This document shows positions 8,965-19,165 of a stretch of 64,000 bases of DNA, one piece after another. The DNA is from Pseudo-nitzschia pungens (lineage: Eukaryota; Bacillariophyta; Bacillariophyceae; Bacillariales; Bacillariaceae), in assembly GCA_037355855.1 (NCBI GenBank), contig CM074766.1, positions 2,666,001-2,730,000 of the forward strand, written 5' to 3'. Within the stretch, counting starts at the first letter, position 1. Each line of letters begins with the position of its first letter. The notes below the pieces were generated by a model. That model searched no databases. It was not told where the DNA came from and worked only from the letters and a program-made list of their open reading frames with translations. The position numbers and the translations under genes were made by a program.

Positions 8965-10985
8965 ATGAGCGGCAGCGGGCCCGTCATTTGTTCCCTCCGA
9001 TCGCTCGAAATCGAATTGGACGACGAGATCCGGCGGCACCTGAGCGACGCGTACAACAACAACAACAACAAGAACACGACCAGCCAGAACAATGATGACA
9101 CCATTAACAACAACAACAACGACGACGACGAAGCAACCCCGCCGTGCCGGGAGCAAATCGGTGATCGGTTGGAGGGAATTTTGTCCGCCATGAAACGGCC
9201 GCCGTCCTTCACGACCTGCCGCGTCAATCTCATTCGGGCCACGAGGGAGGAGGTCCGGAACGAACTGGAAAGGATTCTGTCACCGATTCCTCACCTGGAA
9301 GTGATCGAGGACGAAGGATTTTCCGACGTCCTCCACATCGTGCCGAAGAAAGGCGCGACGCCAATGCAACTGCAAAACCAAACACAAAGAGAAAGCGAAA
9401 GCGACGATTCCGAAACACCGAGCGACACGCGAGGCGCACTTGCAAGGAGTCGTCGAGAACCCTTCCTTTCCGATTCGACCGGTCCCGACGACGATGACGA
9501 CGAGCAACAAGACGCGGCAACAGTGGCACCGAGAACCAACAGCAGCAGTGACATCAGCAAAAGCGACATCAGCGGCGACAGAGACGATTCGACCACCCGC
9601 GATGGTTTGTTCCCCAACCGGCCGTTGCGCGCGGAATCCGGCTGGCCGAGGAACCACCGCAGCATCGTTTGCGACCGATTCTGCGGAGAAGCCGTCCTCC
9701 GCGGGAGCGACATTTTTGTGAGGGGCGTCCTCGCCGCCGACGCGGGCATCCGGGAGGGAGAGACGGTCGCCGTCTACGCGGACGTTCCCGAACGGGGTGC
9801 CGCCGAAAGGACCACGACAACGACCACAACCACAAGCACCGTTCTCCGGGGGACCAAGCTCGAGCACTACCGAGGAAAGTGCGTCTACCTGGGACTGGGA
9901 AGGGCGGCGTGCTCCCGGAGCGAGATCTTTCGAAAGACCCAGGGGGTCGCCGTGACCCTCTCGTCGGATCCGGCCGACCGGGTGGGCCCTCCCCTGCCCC
10001 CCCTCTGCGGGGTGCTGCCCGATGCCATGATGCTCCAGAACCTCCCGTCGATTCTGGTGGGCCACGCCCTCAACCCGTCCCCGGGCGACGTCGTCCTGGA
10101 CATGTGCGCGGCTCCCGGTGGCAAGACGTCGCACCTGGCGTCCATCGTGAGCAACAGCGATCGCGCCGTCATCGTGGCGTGCGACAAGAGCAAGAAAAAG
10201 GCGGCGGCCGCGAGGGACTTGTTTGCGCGGATGGGGGCGACGTGCGTCACCCCCCTGGCGCTGGACGCGACGAATTGCTGCCTCGGCGACGATGGCGGGG
10301 GGAAGAGCATCGCGCAGGTAAGAACCATCAATGCTGCGAATTGTATTCCTTGGAGTGCGGTGCCACGGCGTCCTCGCACGAATGAATCCATGCCTTCGAA
10401 AGGCAAGGGAACTACACGATGGTGACAGATAAAGTCTCGTATTCCAGAATTGCATTAACGTCTTCTATTTTTGGGTTTTTTTTTTTTTCGTTTCCGTTCC
10501 TCCAGATCATCCGAGAGGCCCCGATCGGCAAGGACGGCCTGAAGCAAATCAAAAAGTTCCCCGCGGAATCCTTCGACAAGATCCTGCTGGATCCGCCCTG
10601 CAGCGCGCTCGGGCTCCGACCGAAATTGTTCGTGGCGCAACGGAGCCTGCGAGAGCTCGGCAAGCACGCCGAGTACCAGCGAAAATTCGTGTCCCAGGCC
10701 GTGCGGTTGCTCAAACCGGGCGGGCGCATGACCTACAGCACCTGCACCATCAACGGCGACGAAAACGAGGGCATGGTCCGCCACGTATTGTCGGAGCACC
10801 CCTGCATGGAGTTGCTGCCGATCGAACCGCCGCCGTCGTGGATTCGGGACGAAATCGGACTGCCCGGGCTGGACGGGTTCGGATTGAGCGACGAGGAACG
10901 CAATGCCGTGCGTCGTTTCGACCCGGACGGCGCGGCCGACACCATGGGATTCTTTGTCGCCCTGTTCCGGAAACGCTCGTCCTAA
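8965..10985 (+). CDS. NSUN6: NSUN6-type RNA (cytosine-5) methyltransferase
   Basis: Exons 8965-10317 and 10506-10985 join in phase 0 across a 188-bp intron (CAG|GTAAGA...CCTCCAG|AT); 610 aa. NSUN6 enzymes use SAM to methylate cytosine in tRNA acceptor ends and some mRNAs. Order seen: N-terminal RPPSFTTCRVN motif with an Asn/Asp-rich insertion before it, a PUA domain (CGEAVLRGSDIFVRGVLA... GTKLEHYRGKCVYLGLG), the LQNLPS segment, SAM motif I DMCAAPGGKTSH, motif IV DPPCSALGLRP and motif VI YSTCTIN, giving both RCMT cysteines. The C-terminus (RRFDPDGAADTMGFFVALF) matches the family. Met at 8965 follows CACA and is the first ATG of the open frame. The stop lies 97 bp from the stop of the convergent ZRANB3-like gene. 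Confidence 0.93.
10318..10505 (+). other. Intron of the NSUN6-type gene
   Basis: GTAAGA donor, T-rich tract ending TTCCTCCAG; 188 bp, phase 0, between the SAM-binding motif and the catalytic motifs. Confidence 0.9.
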
Positions 10986-11082
10986 ACCGCGCGGTGCATG
11001 CAATGCATTGCGTGGCGAACAAAATTCTCATCGGATGCGACGCGACGTGTCGCGTCGCGTTGCTCGGAATTTTCCGACTCGG

Positions 11083-14000
11083 TCAGGTTCTCGTTGCCTT
11101 TGCGCTTTTGAACATCATTCGAATGTCGGTCTGTTTTTTGTCTTCGGGTTCCGCTGGTTTGCGAAGCTTGAGACGACTTCGAAGTTTTTGCGTCTCTTCT
11201 GCGGAAACGGAATCGACATCCGAAGCAATGTGGCAAACAGTAACATTAGATTATTGAAGTGCGCTTTTTCTCGGTTTTGGAACAAACTTTGGGAACAAAA
11301 CACCGACAGGGACTGACTTCCCGATATGGTACACACAAAAATCAATGAATCTGTCCCGTAGGCAATAGAGACGTACCTGCATGGCACGGCACACAGAGAG
11401 TTCGCAGGTTCTCCAGACCGCAGTCGCCGCCACCCTCGGCAACCGCTCGAATGTGGTCGGCTTGCCAAAAATCACCCTCCCTCGGGTTTTGGAGCAACCG
11501 GTCCAGCGCTTTCGCCGACTTGGGCAGCTTCCAGTTGGCATTGCACAGGGCATTGAGTCTCTCCGCGGGTTCCAGGGCCAGCACGCGAGTGAAAAGGGCG
11601 TGGCCGTCCACGCCGCAAAGCCGACAGACCCCGCCTTCGAGAGCAAAGACCTGCGCCCTCAATTGGTTTCCCATCCCACCTCTCTTCAACCGACCCTGGT
11701 CGGTGCATTCTCGGGAGCAGTACGTGGAGCTTATTCCGGGCAATCGAGAAACTCTCGAAAGATCGCCACCGCAGTACGCGCAATATTTGCCCTGGAGAAT
11801 CGCCAGGTCGTTGTCGTCTCCGATTCCCTTCTCGACGCGCTCCCGGGCACGTTCTCTCGCACCTCCTATAAATCGTTCGGTTGTACCGAATGACGTCGCC
11901 GGCACGAGCCGAAGAACTTCCTGTCGCACATTGACTCCTGAGTAAACACTCCCGCTTTCCTTGAGTAGCTTCTTTTCGATTTCTCGCAGCAGCATGAACT
12001 GGTTGACAAAGGTTTTGATTTCTCCAATGAGCTCCATTTTCTTAACATTCTTTGGGAGCTTGTTCGAATCAATGCTATCCACCACTGCGTCAACACGAAA
12101 TACAGATTTTTTCATAAATAATAATTATAATGAGAAAACGAAACACAAAACACACCCCAGATTCTCATTCAATCTCGAGAACACCATGGGTTCACAATCA
12201 AACCTTTCTTGCATCGTTCTTACACTTGCACAATGCCGATTCATCGTATTCGAGCGCTACGGAAGAAACCGCGTGATGGCTGCGATTCAGTCGTGCTTCC
12301 ATCAATCGATCCGCTGTTTCTTGGGTCACGATCTGGTCCACTTCGAAGTTGGTGAGAGACGATTCGCCGGTATCGCTGAAATGGATCGCAATGCGTCCAC
12401 TGTTCCTTGAAACACTAAATGATAGCGTCGTTGTGGCCTCGGTGGTGACGATTGGTTTGACTCCCTTCAAATTTCGATTCGCAGTCGTTCGTAGAAATTC
12501 CGAGTCGGTGTTTGGACCATCATTCGTTTTGTGCCTTTTCCTCGGACTAGAAAGGATTTCGTCCGGAACGTCATACAAAACAATGGGGTTCGCGAGACTC
12601 GACTCCAGCTTTCTGGGAAGGATCGTTTTGCTGTGGTCTTTCACGACTCGCGATTCGCTGGGTTTCGCGGCTCGCCTTTTCCGACCCGAACTATGCTGCC
12701 GATTGCTGGGTCTCGGGCGTTCCGTGCCGGACGGTGTGACTTGTGGAACGGCGGCTTCGTCATCGCTGTCGGTGATGTCGATCAGGTTCCTTTTTGGTGC
12801 CCCGCACATTTCACAGGTCAGATTCGCGGACGGCCGTTGCACTTGTTGGTTCCGAAACGTGCACGCTTCGCAATCCCATTCGACTGTCTCCCGGACGATT
12901 CCGCGAGACGCTTTGCAAAACAGATTGGCTTTGCGTTTGGTGCCAGTAGCAATCGGATTTTGTGGTTGAGATGGTTCTTTGGCGCTTTCCGTATCGTTGT
13001 TCTTTGGCATCTTTTGAACCGGTTGGGGATGCTTCTGTTGCTGCTTCGCGAAAAAGCTCATGATTGTTCCCTTCACCGGAACTTTCGGCGCTGTTTCCTT
13101 TCCAACTTTTGTCTCGGAGAAGAATGATTGCAGTTCGTCTTGGACCGATACACCCCCGGTTGCCCCCTCCCCGGCCTTCTTGGCACCCATGCTGGCATTT
13201 CGCTCGCCATCGACAACTCTGCCCAAATTATTCACTTTTCGACCTAGCATGCTCCACAATTGCATATCCTGACGGATATTTTCACGGGAAGGGGAAAAAA
13301 AGTTGAGTCGGTGCAATGCGCATTGCACAAGGCGCAGAATAAATTATCAGTCTCGAGCGAACTCACCACACTCAAATTGGAATCTGCGTTTCCATCATGA
13401 ATTGGACCGCGCAAGAGTTAGACAAAATCTTTTCGATCCAAACAAACAAGGCAAGCATTCAAAATGGAAAAATACACCCCGCATTCGTCTCACCTTCGCA
13501 AACCAGATACAACACGTTCACCGCATTGCGTTGACCGATTCGATGGCACCGATCCTCGGCTTGCGCCAGGACTCCCGGCGTCCAGTGGAGCTCGGCAAAC
13601 ATGACGCACGACGCCGCGGTCAGCGTCAAACCCACGCCGGCGGCCGTCATGGACAGTATAGCGACCCGGACGGTGCTGCAGGTCTGGAACTTGCGCACAC
13701 GCGCAGCCCGCTCGTGACTGCTCACGGTGCCATCGATTCGAATGTGACCGCCTCCCTTGAGCTCCTTGGCGACGGCCACCTCCAAGCAATCGAGGACTCC
13801 CTTGTGGTGCCCAAAGACCAGCACTTTTTGCTCGCCGCCGCTGCCCCGCAACCACTCCACGAGATACTCGGACACCGCGCTCGCTTTCGCGACGCCGCTG
13901 GCTTGGTAGGCCTCCATCAGCAATTTCCGCGCTTCGAAGTGCGCTCCGCTGGCTTGGTCCCCCACCAGGTCGGCCACCGACCGACGCGTCTCCCTGAGCT

Positions 14001-15354
14001 CGTTCATCAACGCCTCGCACTCCCTCCGCTTTTTCTTGTTCGCGATCGGGACGGGGACGAGGGACCGCTGCTTCGACGGCAGCTCGTCGAGGACGTCCGC
14101 CTTGAGCCTGCGCACCATGATTTGTTTCATCCTCGCGTGCAATTCGTCGGCGTTGCTCAACCCGGTCACGTCCCAACCGAATCGACCCCTTCGGGCGTTG
14201 CAGTACTGCTTGGTGTAGGCGGAGTAGCTCCCGAACAGATCCGGAGCGATTGCGTAGACCTGGGTCCACAATTCTACGGGCCTGGCAAGAGCGGGCTATG
14301 CCGGCGGAACGGAGCAGTGCAATGCAGTGCAGTGCAGTCCAATCCGACCCAACCACAACAGACGCAAACACAAATACAAATACAAAACAAAAGACAGCGA
14401 TCATCAACAACAAGAATAGGTACAATGAGGGATGCGCAACCACGGTGTGCAAGTCAAGCCGAGTCGAGTCGAGTCGAGTCTGCGTGCTTGTGACGAAACC
14501 ACACATTCCCTGTCTGCGGTAAGTTAGTTACCTACCGTCCCGCTCAACAAGGCCAGGCGTTTCGCTCCCTGCAACAGCGGCAGCGCCAGCTGCGTGCGCT
14601 GGCTGTCTTTTTGTTTCAGGTTGTGCGACTCGTCGGCGATGACGCATCGGAACCGAAAGTCCTGCAGGCACCGCGCCGACGCCGATCGCCTCTGCAGGAG
14701 CGAGTAGGTGGCGACGACCACCCTGATTTTGTCGCGTTTTCGCCGGTTCTCGTAGAAATCCGCGTCGTCAAAGCCCTGCACGACGTAGACGCTGGAGGGC
14801 GGCAGGCCCGGGAGAAACTTTTCGATTTCGTTGGGCCAGATGTGCCGCAGGGAGGCCGGGCACAGAATCAGGAGCGGCCATTCGTCCATGTAGCGGCACA
14901 TGATGGCCAGGGACGTGATGGATTTTCCGAGTCCCATTTCGTCGGCCAGGAGGAGTCTCCCGTTCATCCTTGCGGTTTTCGCACCATCCTTCTTCCGAGT
15001 ATTCTTGGCATCGGTAGTGTTGTGATCATTTTTTGCACAATGGATGGTGGCAGCGGGAGCTTTTTCGTTTCGCCGTGCTGTCGTTTTCCTGCCATTCTTG
15101 GCATCGTGAATGTCTGGAGGATGGAATTGACGATCACTGACGATGCCCTTTGTGGCATAATCATAGGCTTCGCGTTGAAAGGGACGCAATTTTTTCAGCA
15201 ATCGGGACAAATGAGGATTGGTTTCATCTTTCTCATCATCCCTATCATCAACATCATCATCATCTTTTTCTTCTTCAGAGACTTTTCTGATGCGATCCCC
15301 GCGGTACTTTGAGGATGATGCCGACGTCGTTCTTGTTACGGATGCTGATGGCAT
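11083..15354 (-). CDS. ZRANB3: ZRANB3-type annealing helicase/endonuclease
   Basis: Six exons: 15354-14536, 14295-13494, 13383-13367, 13268-12224, 12084-11377, 11198-11083; all phases agree; 1,168 aa (human about 1,080). ZRANB3 remodels stalled forks with PCNA and nicks DNA. Seen in order: SNF2 domain with ADEMGLGKS (138-146) and DESH (241-244); helicase C domain ending QAEDRCHRIGQ; PIP box QDELQSFF (about 589-596) and a second SFF motif; RanBP2-type NZF finger WDCEACTF...CEMCGAPK (about 677-704); C-terminal YCAYCGG...CSREC and HNH module (CRLCG...ADHI...ENLRTLCVPCH). The short last exon ends in QTDIRMMFK, placed like the C-terminal PCNA motif of the animal protein. The frame is open above 15354 without an ATG, behind a possible acceptor TTTGCAG (about 15436), so an upstream exon is possible. 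Confidence 0.93.
13367..13383 (-). other. 17-nt microexon of the ZRANB3-type gene
   Basis: Flanked by GAAACGCAG upstream and GTGAGT downstream. It supplies the residues between LYLVCE and DMQLWSML (D-S-N-L-S-V). Without it the flanking exons are out of phase (phase 1 against phase 0); with it the frame is restored exactly. Confidence 0.85.
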
Positions 15355-16186
15355 TTTCGAAGTGTTGTTCTTGGCCGACTTCTGACCAACTCTGATCTGT
15401 CTCTGTCGCTCTTTCTCGTCTCCGTTTGTTGTACCTGCAAAGAGTGCACTAATGAAATCAAATCCCGTGATTCCTGATGTAGTGTATTTATTGCTACAGT
15501 ATTATTATTTGTTTCTTCGATGTTTTGCTCTTGCTATGTAATCGCCGAGGAAAAACACTTGGATCGGTGTTTTAGAAGTATTGAAAATCATCAATCACAG
15601 AAGCCAAGTTTTCGTTCGTTTCCAGCGCTCCACATACCTGTTAATCTTAACTTACCGGTAAGATTACCGGTACCTTGTACGGTACCAAAAAAAATTTCGT
15701 TCGTGAAATTCGCGCCATTTTTTAACTTCGTAAAAAGAACAAGAGATGTTCCGTAACCAGTGCATACCGGTACGTTACGTTGTACGATGGGTTACCCGTA
15801 CAAATGCATGCGATTTCAGATTGGGATACCTGTCACTCGTACGTAAGGTTTACTGCAAACAATACGGTGATATCTTACCTTACTACAGACACTACAGATA
15901 GCCCCCTTTGTTGTCAACTCTAATAATACTGTGCCGTACCGTACCAGGTAATGGTACCGTACGTACGTACGTACGTACGTACGTACAAACACAAAAAAAT
16001 ACGAAGTAATAATACTACTTCGTACGTGTACATACCGTAGTAAGATTTACGACTAAGGTTACCATCACGATTACGAGCTTCACTCAGCCCTCGGCACTCA
16101 GGAAGAAAAGCACGAACACAAAACAACAAAAACAACAATAACAAAAAACAAAAAACAACAACAACAACAACAACAACAAGGCAAAG
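15355..16186. other. Divergent promoter region, ZRANB3-type and GNAT genes
   Basis: Contains a (GTAC)n run at about 15957-15987 and many TACCGGTA/CCGTAC words (15651-15790, 15942-15960). An (AAC)n/CAACAA tract leads into the GNAT start codon. No gene recognised. Confidence 0.6.
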
Positions 16187-18318
16187 ATGGCAACGATGGC
16201 AACGGCCGCAGCCGCCGCCGCAACGAGTTTCCCCTGCTCCGCGAAGTCAATCGCGAAAATTATTGACGATGTGATTGCTTCTGTTTCTGTTTCGACCCCA
16301 AATCCGACTGCCTTTTCTTCGTCTTCGTCTTCGTCTTCGTCTTCGTCTCCATCTCCATCTCCATCTCCATCTCCATCTCCGTCATCGTCTTCTCGACACG
16401 AAAATGAAAACGAAAGCGAAAGCGAAGGCGGAGGCGAAAGCGAAAGCGAAAAACAACATGAATACCTGCATCTGAATCTGCGTCGCGTTCCATTGGAACA
16501 GGAAGAGCCCTTGAATCGAGAAACCGACCAACCCAACGAGTACCAACAGCAGCAACAACAAAAGCAATCACCGCCACCCTATTCTTTTGGGATTCGAGTG
16601 TATGCAACAACAACAACAACAACAACAACAGCAGCAGAAGCAGCAGCAAAGCAAGCTGACGGAGGATCGAATCCAAACTCAAACCAGAACGAAAACACAG
16701 CAGAATCCCCCGAGCGAAGTGACAACGGCAACGAAACAGTGGTTGGATTCTGCACCTTCTATCTCGGCTACAGCACCTGGGACGGCCGAGTCCTCTGCGT
16801 GGACCAGCTCGTCTTGGAGGATGGAAGTACGAATGACAATAGCAATGACAATAGCAATAATGCTTTGTGGCTCTACCGCATCCTGGCCAAAATTGCCACG
16901 GCGATTGGCTGCGAACGATTGGTTTGGAAGGTAAGGAAGGATCCGAAAAGGAAGGAAAAGATGGAAGCAAAACGCAAACGAATCGATTTGTGCGCTTTTG
17001 GTTGCGAAGCTGCGAGGTTGTGAGGTTGATGCCGGAATCTAGATTCTGCGCGGTTCGTTCTGTCGTAAATCATACCTCGTACGTGTACCTCGTATTTTTT
17101 ATTTTACGGATCACTACAAAGTACACCATACCAAGTACACGCATTCAATGGTTCGTAAACATCCAAAACAAAATCTCTGACAATCCTTGATTCTGCCTCG
17201 CCTTGCCATGCCATGCCATGCCATGACTCGTATTGTTGCGGTGGCTGCAACCGTAATTGTAACCGTTACGTGCACAGCAAAGAGAACGACCCGATTGGGA
17301 CAGAAACAGGAATGACCACAACAGTAACAGTATCACAACCAACAGCAGCAGCAGCTGCATCCAGCCGGAATTTCTGGAGGAATGGGTATTCTTGTCCATG
17401 GATCGACCCGCCATGACCCGATTTGCATCCTGCGTCACAGCCAACCATCCACTGCCACCGCTACTGCCAGCAGAAGTTTCCAACAGTTTGCGCCGAAAAT
17501 GTGTAACTCGGATTGTCGAACGGATCCTAAGCGAGTTTCCACCCGGAGATGATGCCGATATAAGATTCGAAGCCAAATCCAAAGCGAAATCGAGCGTGGT
17601 GCTCCGATTGGCGGGACAAACGCAGTCGCAAACACAGACACAAACGCAATCACTGGGCGAGATCGACGCGGACGCGGTCGCTCACACCGATGCCGATGCG
17701 ATTGCCCGCCTCGTGAAACAACTGGCAATTTACGAACAAGAACCGGACGCCGTAAAGGTGGGGCCACGAGAGTATCTCAGGGACGGTCTCGACTGTGCAC
17801 AGGAACAAGAACAAGAAACAGAAACAGAGCCACTGTTTTATTGCCTCTTGGCCGATGTGGTCGTCACGGAGGACGAGGGGGACGACGAGAAGGAGGAAGG
17901 CAAGGAAGACCGTTCCGCAACGACGACGACAACTACGGCCGCGATGGCATTGTTCTACTTCGGATACAAACTTCCAGACATCAACTGTAACTACAGCGAC
18001 AATACCAATGACCCGAGCGGAATGCGGTTCCTGTACCTGGAAGACCTCTACTGCGAACCTGCCTTTCGCCGGAAGGGACTGGGAACCTTTCTCATGAAGC
18101 AACTGGCGCGCATCGCGCTGGCACTGGACTGCAAAGAGTGGCTCTGGACAGCCCTCGATTGGAATGCCGGGGCACTGGAATTCTACCTGAGAATCGGGGC
18201 GGAACGGGGACTGGGACGGCGACGGAACCACAATGATGATGACGATGACGATGACGACCACGACGAAAAAATCACCCGGGTTTGCGGGGCCGACCTGCGG
18301 TCCCTGGCTTCCGAATAA
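16187..18318 (+). CDS. Tandem GNAT (SSAT-like) N-acetyltransferase
   Basis: Exons 16187-16930 and 17278-18318 in phase 0 (AAG|GTAAGG...CACAG|CA); 594 aa. Two GNAT modules resemble spermidine/spermine N1-acetyltransferase-like enzymes, which use acetyl-CoA. The second (about 435-594) is complete: MRFLYLEDLYCEP, the acetyl-CoA loop FRRKGLGTFL (about 510-519), then LDWNAGALEFYLRIGAERG. The first (about 184-300) has GFCTFYLGYSTWDGRVLCVDQLVLED and LAKIATAIGCERLVWK, then LEEWVFLSMDR, but an Asn/Ser insert replaces the R-x-x-G-x-G loop, so it is probably non-catalytic. Ser/Pro, Glu/Ser, Gln and Thr microsatellite runs fill the N-terminus, and an Asp8 run lies near the end. Substrate unknown. It diverges from the ZRANB3-type gene. 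Confidence 0.85.
16931..17277 (+). other. Intron of the tandem GNAT gene
   Basis: 347 bp, phase 0, GTAAGG...GTGCACAG; interrupts the first GNAT domain. Contains CATGC repeats at about 17203-17224. The acceptor is chosen because it restores a frame reading through LEEWVFLSMDR. Confidence 0.7.
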
Positions 18319-19165
18319 TTGACATAGACCTAGACATACAGCACACAACTATAGATATGGACATAGACATAGCCATGGGGAACATTACTCATTTGATATC
18401 ATGTGATTCGATTCTCAAAATATAATTTCACTCGAGATTGATTCGTTTGGGGAGGATTGCCGGAAGCCGAAGCCGTTGAGTCGGTGACAGCAGAGCTCGT
18501 CGCGTTTTCGGGAGAAGTGGAAGATCGAGCTCGATTGAGATCGCGCAGGTTGGCGCGAAGAGACAGTCGAGGAATGTTTCTTGCGAGGAGTGGCTTTCGT
18601 CGAACAGCAGCAACGTTTCATGCGGATGGTGGTAGGATATGGGACATCAAACGACAAGGGAATCTTCAGAAGGTGGGGAGCGACGGTCTCGACGGCAGGC
18701 GGTGCCTTTCCATTCCTCATCGGGCATGGGATCCTAACTAAATAACAAGATTTGAAATCGTCAGCGGGCAGGAATGGCGCTGGCATTGTCAGCAGGAGAG
18801 TCGGCAAGCCAGGGAAGGGTGACGTGGTTCTTCTGGCAGGTGCCTTGCTGGGAGACAAACTCTGGAACAGATCGTGACGGAATTTTTCTTTGATAGTAAT
18901 ATTATAATAATAATAACATGTGGCACGATCAATAATAGGACAATACAATCATTTGGTTTGGGCAGTCGCCCGTGCGTGTCGTGTGATAATTATTCGTATC
19001 ATTGTTCATGATGGGATTGCTATTGTTCTTGTTCTTGTTGTTATATAGCATTGACAGTCTTGTTGTTATTCTTGTTGTTATTCCGATTATTTTTATTGTT
19101 AACATTGTTTCTTTATTATTATAATATTATATTATATTAGATGAGTATATTGCTGTTGTTCCGAT
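18319..19165. other. Convergent 3' spacer, GNAT and DDX49 genes
   Basis: The minus strand is open from about 18948 to 18415 without an early ATG and without recognised motifs; the plus strand is open at 18457-18741. Neither can be supported. TTGTTATT repeats lie at 19026-19120. Probably 3' UTRs. Confidence 0.4.

Noticed and set aside
9280..10455. 391-codon minus-strand frame
   Set aside because: Antisense shadow of the NSUN6-type gene; no domain, and it crosses that gene's intron.
17392..18318. Second GNAT domain as a separate gene starting at the ATG at 17392
   Set aside because: The frame continues upstream through LEEWVFLS, which completes the first GNAT domain, and joins exon 1 in phase; one gene is the better model.
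18415..18948. 178-codon minus-strand frame after the GNAT gene
   Set aside because: No ATG near its start, no motif, and the plus strand is open too; I could not build a spliced gene.
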